This document shows positions 25,869 through 34,685 of a DNA stretch of 42,490 nucleotides, one piece after another. Numbering within the stretch: position 1 is the stretch's first letter; each line of letters opens with the position of its first letter. Below the pieces are notes generated by a model that worked only from the letters and a program-made list of their open reading frames with translations, was not told the origin of the DNA and searched no databases. Both the position numbers and the translations under genes were made by a program. Source of the DNA: Acidobacteriota bacterium (lineage in GTDB: Bacteria > Acidobacteriota > Vicinamibacteria > Vicinamibacterales > UBA2999); NCBI GenBank assembly GCA_027622905.1, contig JAQBVV010000012.1:1-42490 (forward strand). The letters run 5' to 3'.

Positions 25869-26306
25869 TCAGACCCGGTGGTGGTCAGTCTGCCAATCCT
25901 TGATAGCCTGCTTGATGCTCGTCTGCGTGGTCAGGGTACCGTCGAGGGTTTGGCGCACGAGGTCGGCGAGTTCGCCGTCGCCGGCGAAGCGCAGCCCGAT
26001 CAGCTGGTCTGCTGTGACGTCGTTGATCCGGCCGTGCATGTCAGCCGGGAGCACGTGACGCATGCGCAGCCGCATCTCGAGGCGTATCACCCGGTCCTGT
26101 GCTTTCAGGGCCTGGGTCCGTGCCAGGATCGCGACCATGAACAGCGCGAGGGCCACCAGTACGCCGAAGCCGGTGCCGAACGAGGGATCGCCCCAGGCGA
26201 GTATCACGCTATAGACGACGTTGACCAGGAAGACCGGCAGCACGAAGAAGTGAAAGGGTGGAAGCCAGCGGGCGTGGTGCTTGAAGCTCTGTGCAGTCTC
26301 AGCCAT
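25869..26306 (-). CDS. DUF6526 family protein
   Basis: A 145-residue protein with two transmembrane helices in the first half (PPFHFFVLPVFLVNVVYSV and FGVLVALALFMVAILA). A conserved cytoplasmic part follows: QALKAQDRVIRLEMRLRM, then DQLIGLRFAGDGEL, then AIKDWQTDHHRV at the C-terminus. This is the pattern I know for DUF6526, of unknown function. AAAGGAG lies about ten bases before the ATG. It is a single-gene unit divergent from ribA, and a hairpin follows its stop. Confidence 0.85.
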   Translation of the reverse strand: MAETAQSFKHHARWLPPFHFFVLPVFLVNVVYSVILAWGDPSFGTGFGVLVALALFMVAILARTQALKAQDRVIRLEMRLRMRHVLPADMHGRINDVTADQLIGLRFAGDGELADLVRQTLDGTLTTQTSIKQAIKDWQTDHHRV

Positions 26307-26389
26307 GGTGGGGGGGGCTCCTTTGGGCGGAGTCTACACGGAAAGGGCCTCGGGGGTGAAGCAGGGCGGCCGGGGAGCCTGGAGGCTGT

Positions 26390-26418
26390 TTGACACCCTG
26401 TGCCACCCCTCCTACGAT
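26390..26418 (+). promoter_or_regulatory. Sigma70-type promoter upstream of ribA
   Basis: TTGACA at 26390-26395 is a perfect -35 box; after a 17-bp spacer comes TACGAT at 26413-26418, matching TATAAT at four of six positions. The expected transcript start near 26425 leaves a leader of about 28 nt before the ATG at 26453. There is no room for an FMN riboswitch, and none is visible upstream. Confidence 0.6.
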
Positions 26419-26452
26419 TACATTCCACGATGGTCTCCACCCGGTTCTCCTG

Positions 26453-27100
26453 ATGATGTCCCTGACTCGACGCGCGGCTTCGTTCGTGCGTTCACTGCTG
26501 CGGCTGCCGCGCGTCCGGCTGATGGCCTCCGCGAAGCTGCCCACGCAGTACGGTGAATTCGATATCCACGTATTCAAGAGTGCCTTTTCACGGGACACGC
26601 ACGTCGCGCTGGTTCGCGGGGAGATCGGAAACGGGGAGGACGTCCTCACACGCGTGCACTCGTCGTGCCTGACTGGCGACCTGTTTCACTCGTCCCGCTG
26701 CGATTGCGGCGAGCAGCTGCATACCGCCATGGAGCGGATCGTGGCCGAGGGCAGGGGCATCGTGCTCTACCTCGACCAGGAGGGCCGCGGTATCGGCCTG
26801 GTCAACAAGATCCGCGCCTACGGACTCCAGGACGGCGGCGCGGACACGGTCGAGGCCAATGAGCGCCTCGGGTTTCCCGCCGACCTTCGCGACTATCGGG
26901 CGGGCCTGGAGATGCTTCGTCACCTCGGTGTCAAGACCACGCGCCTGCTGAGCAATAACCCGAAGAAGCTGGCCGGCGTAACGGGTAAGGGGCTGACGGT
27001 CAGCGAACGGTTGCCGATCGAAATTGCCCCCACGGCTCTGACCGAGCAGTATCTCCGGACCAAAAAGGAAAAGCTGGGCCACCTGCTTTCGTCGGTGTAG
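26453..27100 (+). CDS. ribA: GTP cyclohydrolase II
   Basis: A 215-residue single-domain GTP cyclohydrolase II that opens GTP to 2,5-diamino-6-ribosylamino-4(3H)-pyrimidinone 5'-phosphate. It shows zinc ligands Cys72, Cys83 and Cys85 ([15 protein letters not shown]), catalytic region DQEGRGIG at 108-115, [12 protein letters not shown] and NNPKK. No RibB (DHBP synthase) domain is attached. The ATG-ATG pair at 26453/26456 is chosen as start because it lies just downstream of a good promoter; an ATG at 26522 would be closer to the E. coli N-terminus. The stop is one base before the sulfatase-like gene. No ribB, ribE, ribH or deaminase lies nearby, so a role in a dedicated secondary pathway with the genes up to 38336 is likely. 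Confidence 0.93.
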   Translation: MMSLTRRAASFVRSLLRLPRVRLMASAKLPTQYGEFDIHVFKSAFSRDTHVALVRGEIGNGEDVLTRVHSSCLTGDLFHSSRCDCGEQLHTAMERIVAEGRGIVLYLDQEGRGIGLVNKIRAYGLQDGGADTVEANERLGFPADLRDYRAGLEMLRHLGVKTTRLLSNNPKKLAGVTGKGLTVSERLPIEIAPTALTEQYLRTKKEKLGHLLSSV

Positions 27101-27101
27101 C

Positions 27102-28790
27102 GTGGCCCGGTTGCTGCTGTCCGGCTGGCGCGCCTGGCCGGCCCTCGCTGCGTCGCTCTTTCTCCTCAACGCGTCAATGACGTTCGAGAACGTCTGGCCC
27201 ACGCTGAAGGCGCGGTGGGGCAGCACCCTCTCGCCGGAACTCGCGCTGGGCGTGTTGCTGATCGCCGTGGCTCACCGGTGGGCCGGGCGGCTGTCGCGTC
27301 GGGTCCTGCCTGGTCTGTGGGTGGTGCTCGTCGCCGGACACTATCTGGATGTGACCGCCCCCGGACTCTACGGGCGGGAGTTCAACCTGTACTGGGATTC
27401 GCAGCACCTCGGCAACGTGGCCGCGATGCTTGCGCGGGACGTGCCCTGGTGGCTGATCGCGCTTGCTGTGGGCGCCGTCGTGCTCGTCGTCTTCGTGGCC
27501 TTCACGCTTGCGCGTCTGGCCATGCAGCAGATCGCGGGCAGCGTCGAGCTCGCGCCTGCGCGGCGCGTGCTGGGGTCGGTCGCGGCACTGGTCGTGGCGT
27601 TCTGGATCGCGCAGCAGCCCTGGACCGGATTGCCAGCGGTGATCCCGTTCGCCGATCCGGTGACGCCCGCCTACGCCCGGCAAGCCCGCTACGTCCTGGC
27701 GACCTTCGGTCCCCAGGCCACGGCGCCACCGCTCGGACCTGGCCCCGCGCTGAACGCCACGCTGGAGGGACTGAGGGGCGCCGACGTGTTCGTCATCTTT
27801 GTCGAGTCCTACGGAGCGGTCGCCTACGACACGCCTGAGATTGCCGAGGTGGTCGGTGTCGGGCTGGCGGACTTCGAGAACGCGATCGACGAGACCGATC
27901 GACGGGTGGTGTCGGCGTACGTGGAGGCGCCGACGTTCGGTGGCTCGTCGTGGCTCGCGCACCTGAGCCTGATGTCGGGTATCGAGGTGCGCGATCAGTA
28001 CACGTACGCGTCGTTGATGGCGTCCGATCGCGAGACGATGATCACGACGTTCGCGCGGCGCGGGTATCGAACCGTGGCGCTGATGCCCGGCATGCGACAG
28101 GCGTGGCCGGAAGGGGCCTTTTACGGGTTCGACACGATCTACGGCCGAGATCTGCTCGAGTACGAAGGTCCTCAGTTCGGATGGTGGAGCATCCCAGACC
28201 AGTACGCGCTGGCCAAACTCGAAGAGCTCGAAGGGAGCCGCCCGGCACGCGCACCGATCTTTGTCGTGTTTCCCACCAGCACGACGCACGCGCCCTTCGG
28301 TCCGGTAGCGCCCTACCAGCCGGACTGGTCGCGCGTCCTGACGGCGGACGCCTATGCACCGGCGGAGGTGGAGGCCGCCATGGCCGCCCGCCCTGATTTG
28401 ACCAACCTCGGGCCAAGCTACGCCAAGGCAATGGCGTACGAGTTCGTGTCACTGGCGGGGTATCTGCGCGAGCAGCGTGACGACCGCCTTCTGGTTGTGA
28501 TCGGCGACCATCAACCACCGGCCGCGGTCAGTGGACCGGACGCACCGTGGCGAGTCCCGGTGCACGTGATCGCCCGACGCGCCGGATCATCGTCGGAGGA
28601 TGGCGCGGACGCACGCGCCGGCGCTGACGGCGGCAGCAACCCCGGTGCCGAGCGCGGTCCCCGGGACGCGGTACTGCGACGACTCGTCGTCCACGGGTTT
28701 CAGGAGGGTCTACGGCCGCATGTGCCGTCGATCGGGGCGATGCACGAACTGGTGCCGATGCTGCTCGACGCGTTCGACGCCAGGGAATAG
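27102..28790 (+). CDS. Membrane-anchored sulfatase/LtaS-like phosphotransferase family protein
   Basis: A 562-residue protein: about four to five transmembrane helices in the first 190 residues, then an extracytoplasmic alkaline-phosphatase-superfamily domain. Metal- and substrate-site motifs visible are VFVIFVESYG (first metal Glu), PTFGGSSWLAHLSLMSG at about 277-293 (Ser/Thr nucleophile position) and IGDHQPP near 466 (metal Asp-His). This architecture is that of lipoteichoic-acid-synthase-like or phosphoethanolamine-transferase-like enzymes, which move head groups between lipids and polymers. The GTG start lies one base after the ribA stop, so the genes are coupled. Its link with a CDP-alcohol phosphatidyltransferase gene in the same region suggests a membrane-attached product (inference). 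Confidence 0.8.
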   Translation: MARLLLSGWRAWPALAASLFLLNASMTFENVWPTLKARWGSTLSPELALGVLLIAVAHRWAGRLSRRVLPGLWVVLVAGHYLDVTAPGLYGREFNLYWDSQHLGNVAAMLARDVPWWLIALAVGAVVLVVFVAFTLARLAMQQIAGSVELAPARRVLGSVAALVVAFWIAQQPWTGLPAVIPFADPVTPAYARQARYVLATFGPQATAPPLGPGPALNATLEGLRGADVFVIFVESYGAVAYDTPEIAEVVGVGLADFENAIDETDRRVVSAYVEAPTFGGSSWLAHLSLMSGIEVRDQYTYASLMASDRETMITTFARRGYRTVALMPGMRQAWPEGAFYGFDTIYGRDLLEYEGPQFGWWSIPDQYALAKLEELEGSRPARAPIFVVFPTSTTHAPFGPVAPYQPDWSRVLTADAYAPAEVEAAMAARPDLTNLGPSYAKAMAYEFVSLAGYLREQRDDRLLVVIGDHQPPAAVSGPDAPWRVPVHVIARRAGSSSEDGADARAGADGGSNPGAERGPRDAVLRRLVVHGFQEGLRPHVPSIGAMHELVPMLLDAFDARE

Positions 28791-29036
28791 CCCTCGTCGC
28801 GAACAGCTGCCGTCCTGGGCTGAGCGGGGGACCAGCGCTCTGGTTGCGAATCAGATCGCGCGGTGTGGATCGACCCGCCCAGGAAAAAAAAGCGCCACGC
28901 GAGGTGCTCAATGTTCTGTGCTAACGTCTCAGAGGGGATCAGATGGAAGCAGGTGGTCGCGACGTCGTGTTGCACAACTCATCCTTACTGGTCTGAAACC
29001 TTGGTCAGGCGATCCCCATCCCCAAAAGGAGTAATG

Positions 29037-30791
29037 ATGGCGCGACTACCTCGCTGGGTGGTGAGTGTTGCAGCCCTCGTGGCCCTATGTACGCCGACAG
29101 GCGCGTCAGCTCAGCGGGTCGCCGCCAGGCTCCCGGCGGGCTTCGTGGAGCAGGTTCTGGTAGAGGGCCTTACCAGGCCGACGACCATGGCGTGGGCGCC
29201 GGACAATCGCCTGTGGATCGGGGGCAAAGAGGGCTACGTGTGGTCGCTTGACCTCAGGGATCTCCAGGCCCCGGCATTGGACGCCTTTGGGCAGATTCCG
29301 GTCAACACGGAGGGGGATCACGGCCTCGTCGGCATCGCCGTTGATCCGGACTATTCAACGAATCATCACATATGGGTGTACTACACGACAGATCAGCCGA
29401 TTCGAAACCGGCTGTCACGTTTTCGTCACGTAGGCCAGCAACTCGTGGACGAAACCATCATGCTGGAAACGTCGGATTTGCAGAGTCCGATTCACACCGG
29501 CGGATGTATACGGTTCGCCCAGGACAAGACGCTCTTTGTGTCGACCGGGGATGATCAAGTGGGTAACGCTTCCCAAAACACTTTCGATCTGCGCGGCAAG
29601 ATTCTTCACATCAACCGGGACGGCTCGCCCGCCGCGGGCAATCCCTATTTCGACGGGGAGAGAGGCGATCCCAGGGTCTGGGCCTATGGCTTTCGCAATC
29701 CCTGGAGATTCAGCCTGCAGCCGGAGAGCGGCAATCTCTTTATCGGGGATGTGGGCGAAGCCACGCACGAGGAACTCGACCTGGGATTTCCTGGTGGAAA
29801 CTTCGGTTGGCCGCTGGCGGAAGGACCAACTCCTCCCGCGGTGCCTGGCCTGAGATACCCCATCTACTCCTACCTGCATACGTCGTTGCTTGGCAATTCC
29901 ATTACTGGTGGAGAGCACGCAAGCGCGAACAATTTCCCATAAGAGTACGCAGGTAGTTACTTCTTCGGTGACTTCTCGACCAATGAGATCTTCCGCATGG
30001 TACTGGACGAGACCAACACGCCGGTCATGACCGAGGTCTTTGCGTCAGGGGCGCTCACGCCGGCGGATATCCAGTTCGGGCCCGACGGAGCCCTGTACTA
30101 CGTGTCGTTCTCCGAGGACCCGTACTCGGGTGCCGGTGCAGGTGCGATCGTCCGAACCTCGTACGTCGGTGGTTCCAACCGGCAGCCGGCCGCGGTGGCG
30201 AGGGTCATTCCCGACAATGGCGCCGCGCCCTTATCGGTGACCTTCGACGCATCGGGCTCCGAGGATGTCGATGGTGACGCCCTCACCTTTAACTGGAACC
30301 TGGGCGACGGCGAGCAGAGCGCTGCCCCGACCCTCCAGAAGACGTACCCTCCAGGCGTCTATACGGTCGACCTCACGGTGACGGATAGCGGCGGCTTGTC
30401 GAACTCCATCCGCGCGAGTCGCGTCGTGTCAGGAAACACACGGCCTTCGGCAATCGTGCGCGAGCCCGCTCCTGGAGCGTTGTACGACGAGGGTGAGGTC
30501 ATCACGTTTCATGGCGTCGGCATCGATACCGAAGAAGGTTTGATTCCGTGCGCGCGACTGACCTGGACGGTGTTTCGACGTCACCTGAGACACACACACC
30601 CGTTCTTCGGTCCAGTCTACGGCGCGTGCGACGGGAGCTTTACGATCAGATCGGAGGGTGAGTCCCAATCGTCCTTCGAGATTCTCCTGAGCGTCGATGA
30701 TACCGGCGCCCCACTGGGTACGGTCGGGGTTCTGACCGCTGAGGCCGCCGTTCGGATCTATCCGCGGCTGGGCTTGGGATCAGGCCGATGA
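29037..30791 (+). pseudogene. PQQ-dependent sugar dehydrogenase-like protein with PKD domain, in-frame stop
   Basis: The frame encodes a signal peptide (LPRWVVSVAALVALC...ASA), then a six-bladed glucose/sorbosone dehydrogenase-type propeller: GLTRPTTMAWAPD, GDHGLVGIAVDPDY, FVSTGDDQVGN, GKILHINRDG and AYGFRNPWRFS. A TAA at 29940-29942 interrupts it between NNFP and EYAGSYFFGDF, a normally continuous family block, and the same frame then runs to 30791 through a PKD domain (about residues 380-465, SVTFDASGSEDVDGD). Unbroken length would be 584 residues. AAGGAG lies five bases before the ATG at 29037. Its sequence is visibly less GC-rich than its neighbours, pointing to later acquisition. Such enzymes oxidise aldoses with PQQ in the periplasm. 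Confidence 0.85.
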
Positions 30792-30832
30792 ACGGATGTG
30801 TCTCCGTGTTCGGAGTGTCGAAGAGCTTGCGC

Positions 30833-30887
30833 CGCTGGCCTCGGTCGGGCGGATCTTCTCGTTGATGTCCGTCGCGCGAGGCCAGTG
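30833..30887. terminator. Inverted repeat between convergent genes
   Basis: CTGGCCTCG (30835-30843) and CGAGGCCAG (30877-30885) are perfect reverse complements, extendable by a G-U and a C-G pair to 30833 and 30887, around a 33-nt loop. It lies between the ends of the sugar dehydrogenase gene and the convergent DoxX gene. A T-rich stretch (CTTTAG) follows on the plus strand. Candidate bidirectional terminator. Confidence 0.35.
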
Positions 30888-30889
30888 CT

Positions 30890-31336
30890 TTAGCTGGTGG
30901 CGCTAAATGGCAGTCGCGTGCCGGAGAGCGCGAGCGCCAGCAGGCCACCCAGCACCGGTAACCCGTAGCCGTTGGTGAGATAGCTGTAGTGAAAGATCAC
31001 GTCGCTGGCGACGTGAAAGTTGAGCACCATCAGGAGCGTCAATCCCGCCGCGAGCCTGACGCGAACCCCGAGGATCAACGCGGCTCCGGCCGCCAGTTCG
31101 GCGAACAGGACCACGCGCGCGAAGACGGGTGCGCCGGGTATGGCCACCGTGTCGAGGTACCAGAGCACCCATGGTCGTGCATCCCCGCGCCACCCCTGCA
31201 GCGTGCGGACCAGGGGGGCACTGTCGGTCAGCCAGCCGAGCTTGGTGAGGCCCATGCCGATCAGAAACACACCGAAGATCAGCGACAGGAGTCGCAGCGC
31301 TCCGACAGGGGTCCCCAGCTTTCCGAATATGGCCAT
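30890..31336 (-). CDS. DoxX-like family membrane protein
   Basis: A 148-residue protein with four transmembrane helices: RLLSLIFGVFLIGMGLTKL, then after a Trp-rich loop VVLFAELAAGAALILGVRVRLAAGLTLLMVLNF and a final helix near PVLGGLLALAL. The E-L-x-x-G-x-x-L-x-L-G pattern in helix 2 is the DoxX family mark. Members serve as small quinone- or thiol-redox-related membrane subunits, mostly unassigned. AGGA lies seven bases before the ATG at 31336. The CDP-alcohol phosphatidyltransferase gene ends 8 nt upstream on the same strand, so these two form a unit. Confidence 0.8.
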   Translation of the reverse strand: MAIFGKLGTPVGALRLLSLIFGVFLIGMGLTKLGWLTDSAPLVRTLQGWRGDARPWVLWYLDTVAIPGAPVFARVVLFAELAAGAALILGVRVRLAAGLTLLMVLNFHVASDVIFHYSYLTNGYGLPVLGGLLALALSGTRLPFSATS

Positions 31337-31344
31337 GCATGATC

Positions 31345-32088
31345 CTAGCTCCCTGGAAGAGTGGTTCGCTGGTGGTCTCCCTGGGACTGACGCCAGAGCC
31401 AGCGGATGTCGAGCGCGAACGACCACGTGAGCGCGGCCAGTGCACATGCGGCCACGAGCGCACTCAGTCGTCCGGGCAGCATCGGCGCGAGGGCCATCGA
31501 GAGGCCCAGCGTCTGGCCGACCGCCACGGCTTTACCCCGCCACGTCGAGCGCAGCGGCCGCGCGAGCCCTGGCCAGAACCATCCGGCCGCGACAAACCCG
31601 TACCGCATCAGGCCGCAGGCGAGGACCCAGGCGCCGGCCTTGTCGTGCTGCCAGACAAGGACGGCGAGCACGAGAATCAACAGGGCGTCGGTTTCCATGT
31701 CGAACCGGGCCCCGAACACGCTCGTCATCCGCGTCCGGCGCGCGAGCCAGCCATCGACGCCGTCGAGGGCGCTGGCCAGGATGGCGAGTAACAGCAGCGT
31801 CCAGAGGTCTCCCGGCGTCGCCGGATACCCGACGGCGCCGGCTATGACCGCCACCAGCGCCGCGCGCGCAGCGGTCACGTAGTTGGCCGGGCCGACGCGG
31901 GTGTGCGGGTGGTCGTCGGCCGCGACGTGCAGCACGCCGGCGAACAGGACGGCAAAGACAGTCAGGGCCTGAAAGGCGGGGCCGAAGCGCTCATCGAGCA
32001 TACCGGCCGCCACGAGGCCAAGAGCACCGGCGCCGCCTGCCGCGACTGCCGCGGCCACTCCAACGTTGTAACGGCGTCGGGTCCGCAT
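31345..32088 (-). CDS. CDP-alcohol phosphatidyltransferase family protein
   Basis: A 247-residue integral membrane enzyme with about six to eight helices. The catalytic signature D-x-x-D-G-x-x-A-R-x8-G-x3-D-x3-D is complete in LDGVDGWLARRTRMTSVFG followed by ARFDMETD (about 109-136). It transfers a phosphatidyl or similar group from a CDP-alcohol to a hydroxyl acceptor, releasing CMP. The acceptor is unknown. The ATG at 32088 is only 14 bp from the divergent dehydrogenase start at 32103; a GTG at 32100 is an alternative. Its place inside the pterin/pyrimidine-type locus suggests that the product is phospholipid-linked or carries a phosphodiester (inference). Confidence 0.88.
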   Translation of the reverse strand: MRTRRRYNVGVAAAVAAGGAGALGLVAAGMLDERFGPAFQALTVFAVLFAGVLHVAADDHPHTRVGPANYVTAARAALVAVIAGAVGYPATPGDLWTLLLLAILASALDGVDGWLARRTRMTSVFGARFDMETDALLILVLAVLVWQHDKAGAWVLACGLMRYGFVAAGWFWPGLARPLRSTWRGKAVAVGQTLGLSMALAPMLPGRLSALVAACALAALTWSFALDIRWLWRQSQGDHQRTTLPGS

Positions 32089-32102
32089 CAGAATGTCCAC
32101 GC

Positions 32103-33080
32103 ATGCAGGAACAGGCGAGAGCGTTCTGGGTGGTCGCACCGGGGCGCGGTGAGATCCGCGACGAGGCGCTGTCGCCTCCGTCTCACGGCGATGTCGTGGT
32201 GCAGACGCTCTACAGCGGCATCAGTCGGGGCACCGAGGCGCTCGTGTTCGGCGGCCACGTTCCGGAGAGCGAATGGGACCGCATGCGCGCGCCGTTCCAG
32301 GCGGGCGACTTCCCAGCGCCGGTGAAATACGGGTATGCCAGCGTCGGTCGCGTCATCGATGGTCCGGACGACCTGGCGAACCGGATCGTCTTCGTCCTGT
32401 ATCCCCATCAGACGCAGTTCGTCGTGCCAAGCGCGGCCGTACACATCGTGCCCGACGACGTGCCGCCGGGCCGCGCGGTCCTGGCGGCGAATCTGGAGAC
32501 GGCACTCAACGGAGTCTGGGACGCACGACCGCACGTGGGGGATCGTATCTCGGTCGTGGGTGCGGGCACGGTCGGCTGCCTCGCCGCGTGGCTGGCGTCG
32601 GGCATTCCCGGCAGCGACGTGGAGCTGGTCGACGTCAATCCACGTCGGGCGCGCGCGGCGGAGGCGCTGGGGATCCGGTTCTGCGAACCGGGGACGGCAG
32701 CCGGCAAGGCGGACGTCGTCATCCACGCGAGCGGCTCGCCTGCCGGACTGGAGCTGGCGTTACGCCTCGCGGCCTTCGAGGCGAGGGTTGTCGAGTTGAG
32801 CTGGTTCGGCGATCAGGTCGTCCCGTTGCCGCTCGGCGGCGCATTTCACAGCCGGCGACTCACCATTCGCTCGTCGCAGGTGGGAGAGCTGGCTCCGGCC
32901 CAGCGATCGCGATGGGACGCGCGACGGCGGATGGGGCTCGCGTTGCGTCTCCTGCGCGACCCGGTACTCGACGCGCTCATCACGGGGGAGAGCGCCTTCG
33001 AGACGTTGCCGGGCGTGATGGCGGACCTCACGCGATCGCCAGGCGATACGATCACACACCGGGTCCGGTATACGCAGTAG
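32103..33080 (+). CDS. MDR-family (zinc-less) dehydrogenase
   Basis: A 325-residue medium-chain dehydrogenase/reductase. The N-terminal catalytic domain has YSGISRGTEALVF at about 37-49 in place of the Cys-His zinc site, and no four-Cys structural zinc loop. The Rossmann nucleotide-binding motif VVGAGTVGCL is at 151-160, followed by VELVDVNPRRARAAEALG. A zinc-free MDR would reduce or oxidise a carbonyl or enone with NAD(P)H. It starts a plus-strand series with the PTPS-like, glycosyltransferase and two methyltransferase genes. It is divergent from the CDP-alcohol phosphatidyltransferase gene with a 14-bp gap, so promoters must lie inside the facing genes. Confidence 0.85.
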   Translation: MQEQARAFWVVAPGRGEIRDEALSPPSHGDVVVQTLYSGISRGTEALVFGGHVPESEWDRMRAPFQAGDFPAPVKYGYASVGRVIDGPDDLANRIVFVLYPHQTQFVVPSAAVHIVPDDVPPGRAVLAANLETALNGVWDARPHVGDRISVVGAGTVGCLAAWLASGIPGSDVELVDVNPRRARAAEALGIRFCEPGTAAGKADVVIHASGSPAGLELALRLAAFEARVVELSWFGDQVVPLPLGGAFHSRRLTIRSSQVGELAPAQRSRWDARRRMGLALRLLRDPVLDALITGESAFETLPGVMADLTRSPGDTITHRVRYTQ

Positions 33081-33171
33081 CGCCACGACACGGTACCGAG
33101 CGACGCACTGAGCGGCTATCGACGGCGGTGCGTCACGACGGGACGGCGCCGGTGTCAGAAGGGATATTCGA

Positions 33172-33582
33172 ATGTACAGCGTGACCGTGCGCGACCACGT
33201 CATGATTGCTCACAGCTTCACGGGCGAGGTGTTCGGGCCGGCCCAGCGCCTGCACGGTGCCACCTACGTTGTCGACCTGGAGCTGAGCCGACCGGATCTC
33301 GATGCCGATGGCCTGGTCGTCGACATCGGGCGCGCGACGTCGGCGTTGCATGCCGTGCTGGCGGATCTGAACTATCGCAACCTCGACGACGTCCCGGAGT
33401 TCGCCGGACAGAACACCTCCACGGAGTTTCTCGCGCGCGTGGTCTTCGACCGGCTCGTGGGCGCGATCGGAAGGGGGGAACTGGGTTCGCAGGCCTCCGG
33501 TCTTGAGCGCATTCGCGTGACGCTCCACGAATCGCATGTCGCATCGGCCGCGTTCGAGGGCCGCGTGAGCGCATCCGGATAA
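33172..33582 (+). CDS. 6-pyruvoyl-tetrahydropterin synthase homologue, catalytically divergent
   Basis: A 136-residue protein with the PTPS/QueD tunnelling fold. Two of three expected zinc His are present (His14 in IAHSF, His28 in RLHG), but the third is Ala30 (HGA instead of HGH). The Cys expected near 24 is absent (GPAQR), and the Asp-His pair usual in LDHxxLN is replaced in LNYRNLD (66-72). The substrate-anchoring NTSTEFLA (81-88) and Glu120 (LHESH) are kept. So it likely binds a pterin- or pyrimidine-like ligand but cannot use the standard PTPS/QueD chemistry. By-eye alignment supports this. It is followed two bases after its stop by the glycosyltransferase gene. Confidence 0.85.
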   Translation: MYSVTVRDHVMIAHSFTGEVFGPAQRLHGATYVVDLELSRPDLDADGLVVDIGRATSALHAVLADLNYRNLDDVPEFAGQNTSTEFLARVVFDRLVGAIGRGELGSQASGLERIRVTLHESHVASAAFEGRVSASG

Positions 33583-33584
33583 GG

Positions 33585-34685
33585 ATGGCGCCGGTCGTCT
33601 TGGTGGTCCCCGGGCGGATCGAGGCGCGCACAGGGGGAACGATCTACGACCGGCGTATCGTGCACGGCCTGCGGGATCGCGGGTGGCACGTGGACGTTCT
33701 GGAGCTGGATGCCAGCTTCCCGTATCCGACACCTGTCGCCCGAGCCCACGCGGACGAGGCACTTGCCGGGATCGCGCCCGGCACCATCGTGATCGTGGAC
33801 AGCCTTGCGTTAGGCGCGCTACCGGACCTGATCACGCGCGAGGCCGGGCGCGTGCGTATCGTGGCTCTGGTGCATCAACCCCTGGCTGCGGCCACAGGTC
33901 TTGACGCGGATGTGGCAGCGCGTTTCGCGCAGGCAGAGCGCCAGGCTCTCGCGGTCGCGACGCTGGTGGTGATCACCGGCCACGCCGCGCGCGCACTGCT
34001 CGCCCCCTACGCGGTGCCTCCCGAACGGATCGTCGTCGTCGAGCCGGGGACCGATACTCCTCCGGACGCAATCGGCTCTCGCGGAGACCGGCGAGCTGAC
34101 ACGGCTGGCCGCGGGTCCGCCCGCGGGTTAGGTGCTGTCGCGCTACTCTCCGTCGGGACCGTGCATCCCGGAAAGGGACACGACCTGCTGCTCGATGCAC
34201 TCGCCGCCGTGGAAAGCCGGTCGTGGCACCTGACCTGCGCCGGCAGCCTGACTCGCGACCCGTCGACTACGAGCCGGTTGCGCGAGCTGGCGCGGCGACT
34301 GGGCCTGGCGGACCACGTCTCGTTCGTCGGCGATCTCGATCGCCCGGAGCTGGCAGCGCGCTACGACGCAGCCGATGTCTTCGTGCTGGCAACGCGTCAG
34401 GAGACGTACGGCATGGCCGTCGCCGAAGCCCTGGCGCACGGGTTGCCTGTGGTCGCGACGATGACCGGCGCGATCCCGAAGCTCGTGGGGGATGAGGCCG
34501 GCATACTTGTGCCGGTGGACGACAAGGCGGCGCTGGTCGCCGCGCTCGCGCGCGTCCTCGACGACGCGTCTCTTCGCGCGCGTCTCGGAGACGGCGCGCG
34601 CCGGGCGCGGCAGCGGCTGCCAACATGGGCCGCAGCGGCGGAACGCATGTCTGGGGCGCTCAGCGCGTTGACTGTCCATGGATGA
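33585..34685 (+). CDS. GT4-like glycosyltransferase
   Basis: A 366-residue GT-B fold enzyme. The N-terminal half carries the acceptor domain (GRIEARTGGTIYDRRIVHGL). The C-terminal half has LLSVGTVHPGKGHDLLLDAL at about 186-205 and the nucleotide-sugar motif QETYGMAVAEALAHGLPVVA at about 266-285, with the E-x7-E pair of retaining GT4 enzymes. No membrane segment or signal, so it is cytoplasmic. ATG follows the PTPS-like stop by two bases (TAA-GG-ATG) and its own stop overlaps the methyltransferase start in the octamer ATGGATGA. It would add a sugar to the pathway intermediate or to a lipid carrier (inference). Confidence 0.88.
   Translation: MAPVVLVVPGRIEARTGGTIYDRRIVHGLRDRGWHVDVLELDASFPYPTPVARAHADEALAGIAPGTIVIVDSLALGALPDLITREAGRVRIVALVHQPLAAATGLDADVAARFAQAERQALAVATLVVITGHAARALLAPYAVPPERIVVVEPGTDTPPDAIGSRGDRRADTAGRGSARGLGAVALLSVGTVHPGKGHDLLLDALAAVESRSWHLTCAGSLTRDPSTTSRLRELARRLGLADHVSFVGDLDRPELAARYDAADVFVLATRQETYGMAVAEALAHGLPVVATMTGAIPKLVGDEAGILVPVDDKAALVAALARVLDDASLRARLGDGARRARQRLPTWAAAAERMSGALSALTVHG

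Noticed and set aside
26307-26452. FMN riboswitch upstream of ribA
   Set aside because: The conserved RFN-element segments are absent, and the predicted promoter leaves only about 28 nt of leader.
29940-29942. Recoded stop codon in the sugar dehydrogenase
   Set aside because: The codon is TAA; known selenocysteine and pyrrolysine recoding uses TGA and TAG, and no supporting RNA structure is evident.
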